The notes under the pieces were generated by a model. It was not told the origin of the DNA. It saw only the letters and a list, made by a program, of their open reading frames with translations, and made no database searches. 6,235 bases of DNA, from positions 1-6,235 of the forward strand of contig JAEZHX010000210.1 of the NCBI GenBank assembly GCA_023436765.1. Reading direction: 5' to 3'. The stretch comes from Bacillota bacterium (lineage in GTDB: Bacteria; Bacillota; Clostridia; Lachnospirales; Lachnospiraceae). A program made the position numbers and the translations under genes. This document shows positions 6,109 through 6,235 of the stretch, in pieces; the stretch's first letter is position 1, and every line of letters begins with the position of its first letter.

Positions 6109-6152
6109 AAGGGGCTGTTTCACAATAAGTTTAAAGAATACAAGAGGCCCTT
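6109..6152. other. Possible insertion-sequence end or large-loop terminator
   Basis: GGGGCTGTTTCACAATAA starts at 6111 and resembles the terminal repeats of some clostridial insertion sequences, a resemblance from memory only. Alternatively AAGGGGCT (6109-6116) can pair with AGGCCCTT (6145-6152), with one G-G mismatch, over a 28-base loop followed by TTATG, giving a weak terminator for the genes to its left. The matching far end is not in the window, so neither reading can be settled. Confidence 0.25.
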
Positions 6153-6235
6153 TATGTTCCCCATAATGCACTGTTTGCTGAACAGATTGAGGATTATGTA
6201 ATGACAGATGCGGACATTTATGTCCGAAGATGGCA
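6135..6235. other. Open reading frames running off the right edge, identity undetermined
   Basis: On the plus strand a frame is open from 6135, after a stop at 6132-6134, to the window end. It reads like protein (for example LFAEQIEDYVMTDADIY). Its only ATG is at 6201, with GAGG at 6189-6192 eight bases upstream. On the minus strand a frame is open from the window edge to a TAA at 6087-6085 (49 codons), ending FFKLIVKQPLNAKAISV. Both cannot be real. I recognise neither; a transposase fragment or a new gene start are both possible. Confidence 0.2.

Noticed and set aside
6211..6226. CGGACAT-TT-ATGTCCG inverted repeat near the right edge
   Set aside because: The two-base loop makes a stable hairpin unlikely at full length, there is no T-tract, and it lies inside a possibly coding stretch too short to interpret.

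Overview
The window looks like chromosomal DNA of a low-GC anaerobic Firmicute, most likely a clostridium of the Lachnospiraceae type. This rests on the AT-rich intergenic spaces, strong AAGGAGG-type ribosome binding sites, Bacillota-type promoters (TTGACA-17-TAACAT) and the flavour of the proteins. The species assignment is inference.

Left half (1-3728): a hydroxyacid catabolism locus. It opens inside garR (tartronate semialdehyde reductase, N-terminus off the window), followed 25 bases later by a short-chain dehydrogenase/reductase, with a hairpin downstream. Next comes a FadR-subfamily GntR regulator with its own well-formed promoter and a perfect FadR-type operator (TTGTAATACAA) at the predicted transcription start. 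Facing it on the minus strand is a glycerate 2-kinase of the MOFRL family with a TTG start. Regulator and kinase share a compact bidirectional terminator. Read together: tartronate semialdehyde is reduced to D-glycerate by GarR, and the kinase converts D-glycerate to 2-phosphoglycerate, which enters lower glycolysis. The SDR probably oxidises or reduces an upstream sugar acid or polyol; its substrate cannot be read from the sequence. The regulator probably senses a small carboxylate.

Middle (3729-4094): an AT-rich divergent intergenic region with a probable minus-strand promoter for the kinase, no convincing plus-strand promoter, and a 27-codon Asn-rich small ORF with an excellent Shine-Dalgarno. 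Its stop codon abuts the ribosome binding site of the next gene.

Right half (4095-6071): three co-directional genes of unknown physiological role. They encode a RibD-C/dihydrofolate-reductase-fold protein, an AHSA1/SRPBCC ligand-binding protein and a two-domain PhnB-type VOC protein. The trio resembles an accessory small-molecule-handling cassette and has no obvious link to the glycerate locus.

Right edge (6072-6235): no complete gene. It holds a hairpin over the VOC stop codon and a GGGGCTGTTTCACAATAA stretch that could be the end of an insertion sequence or one arm of a weak terminator. Reading frames stay open on both strands to the window end.
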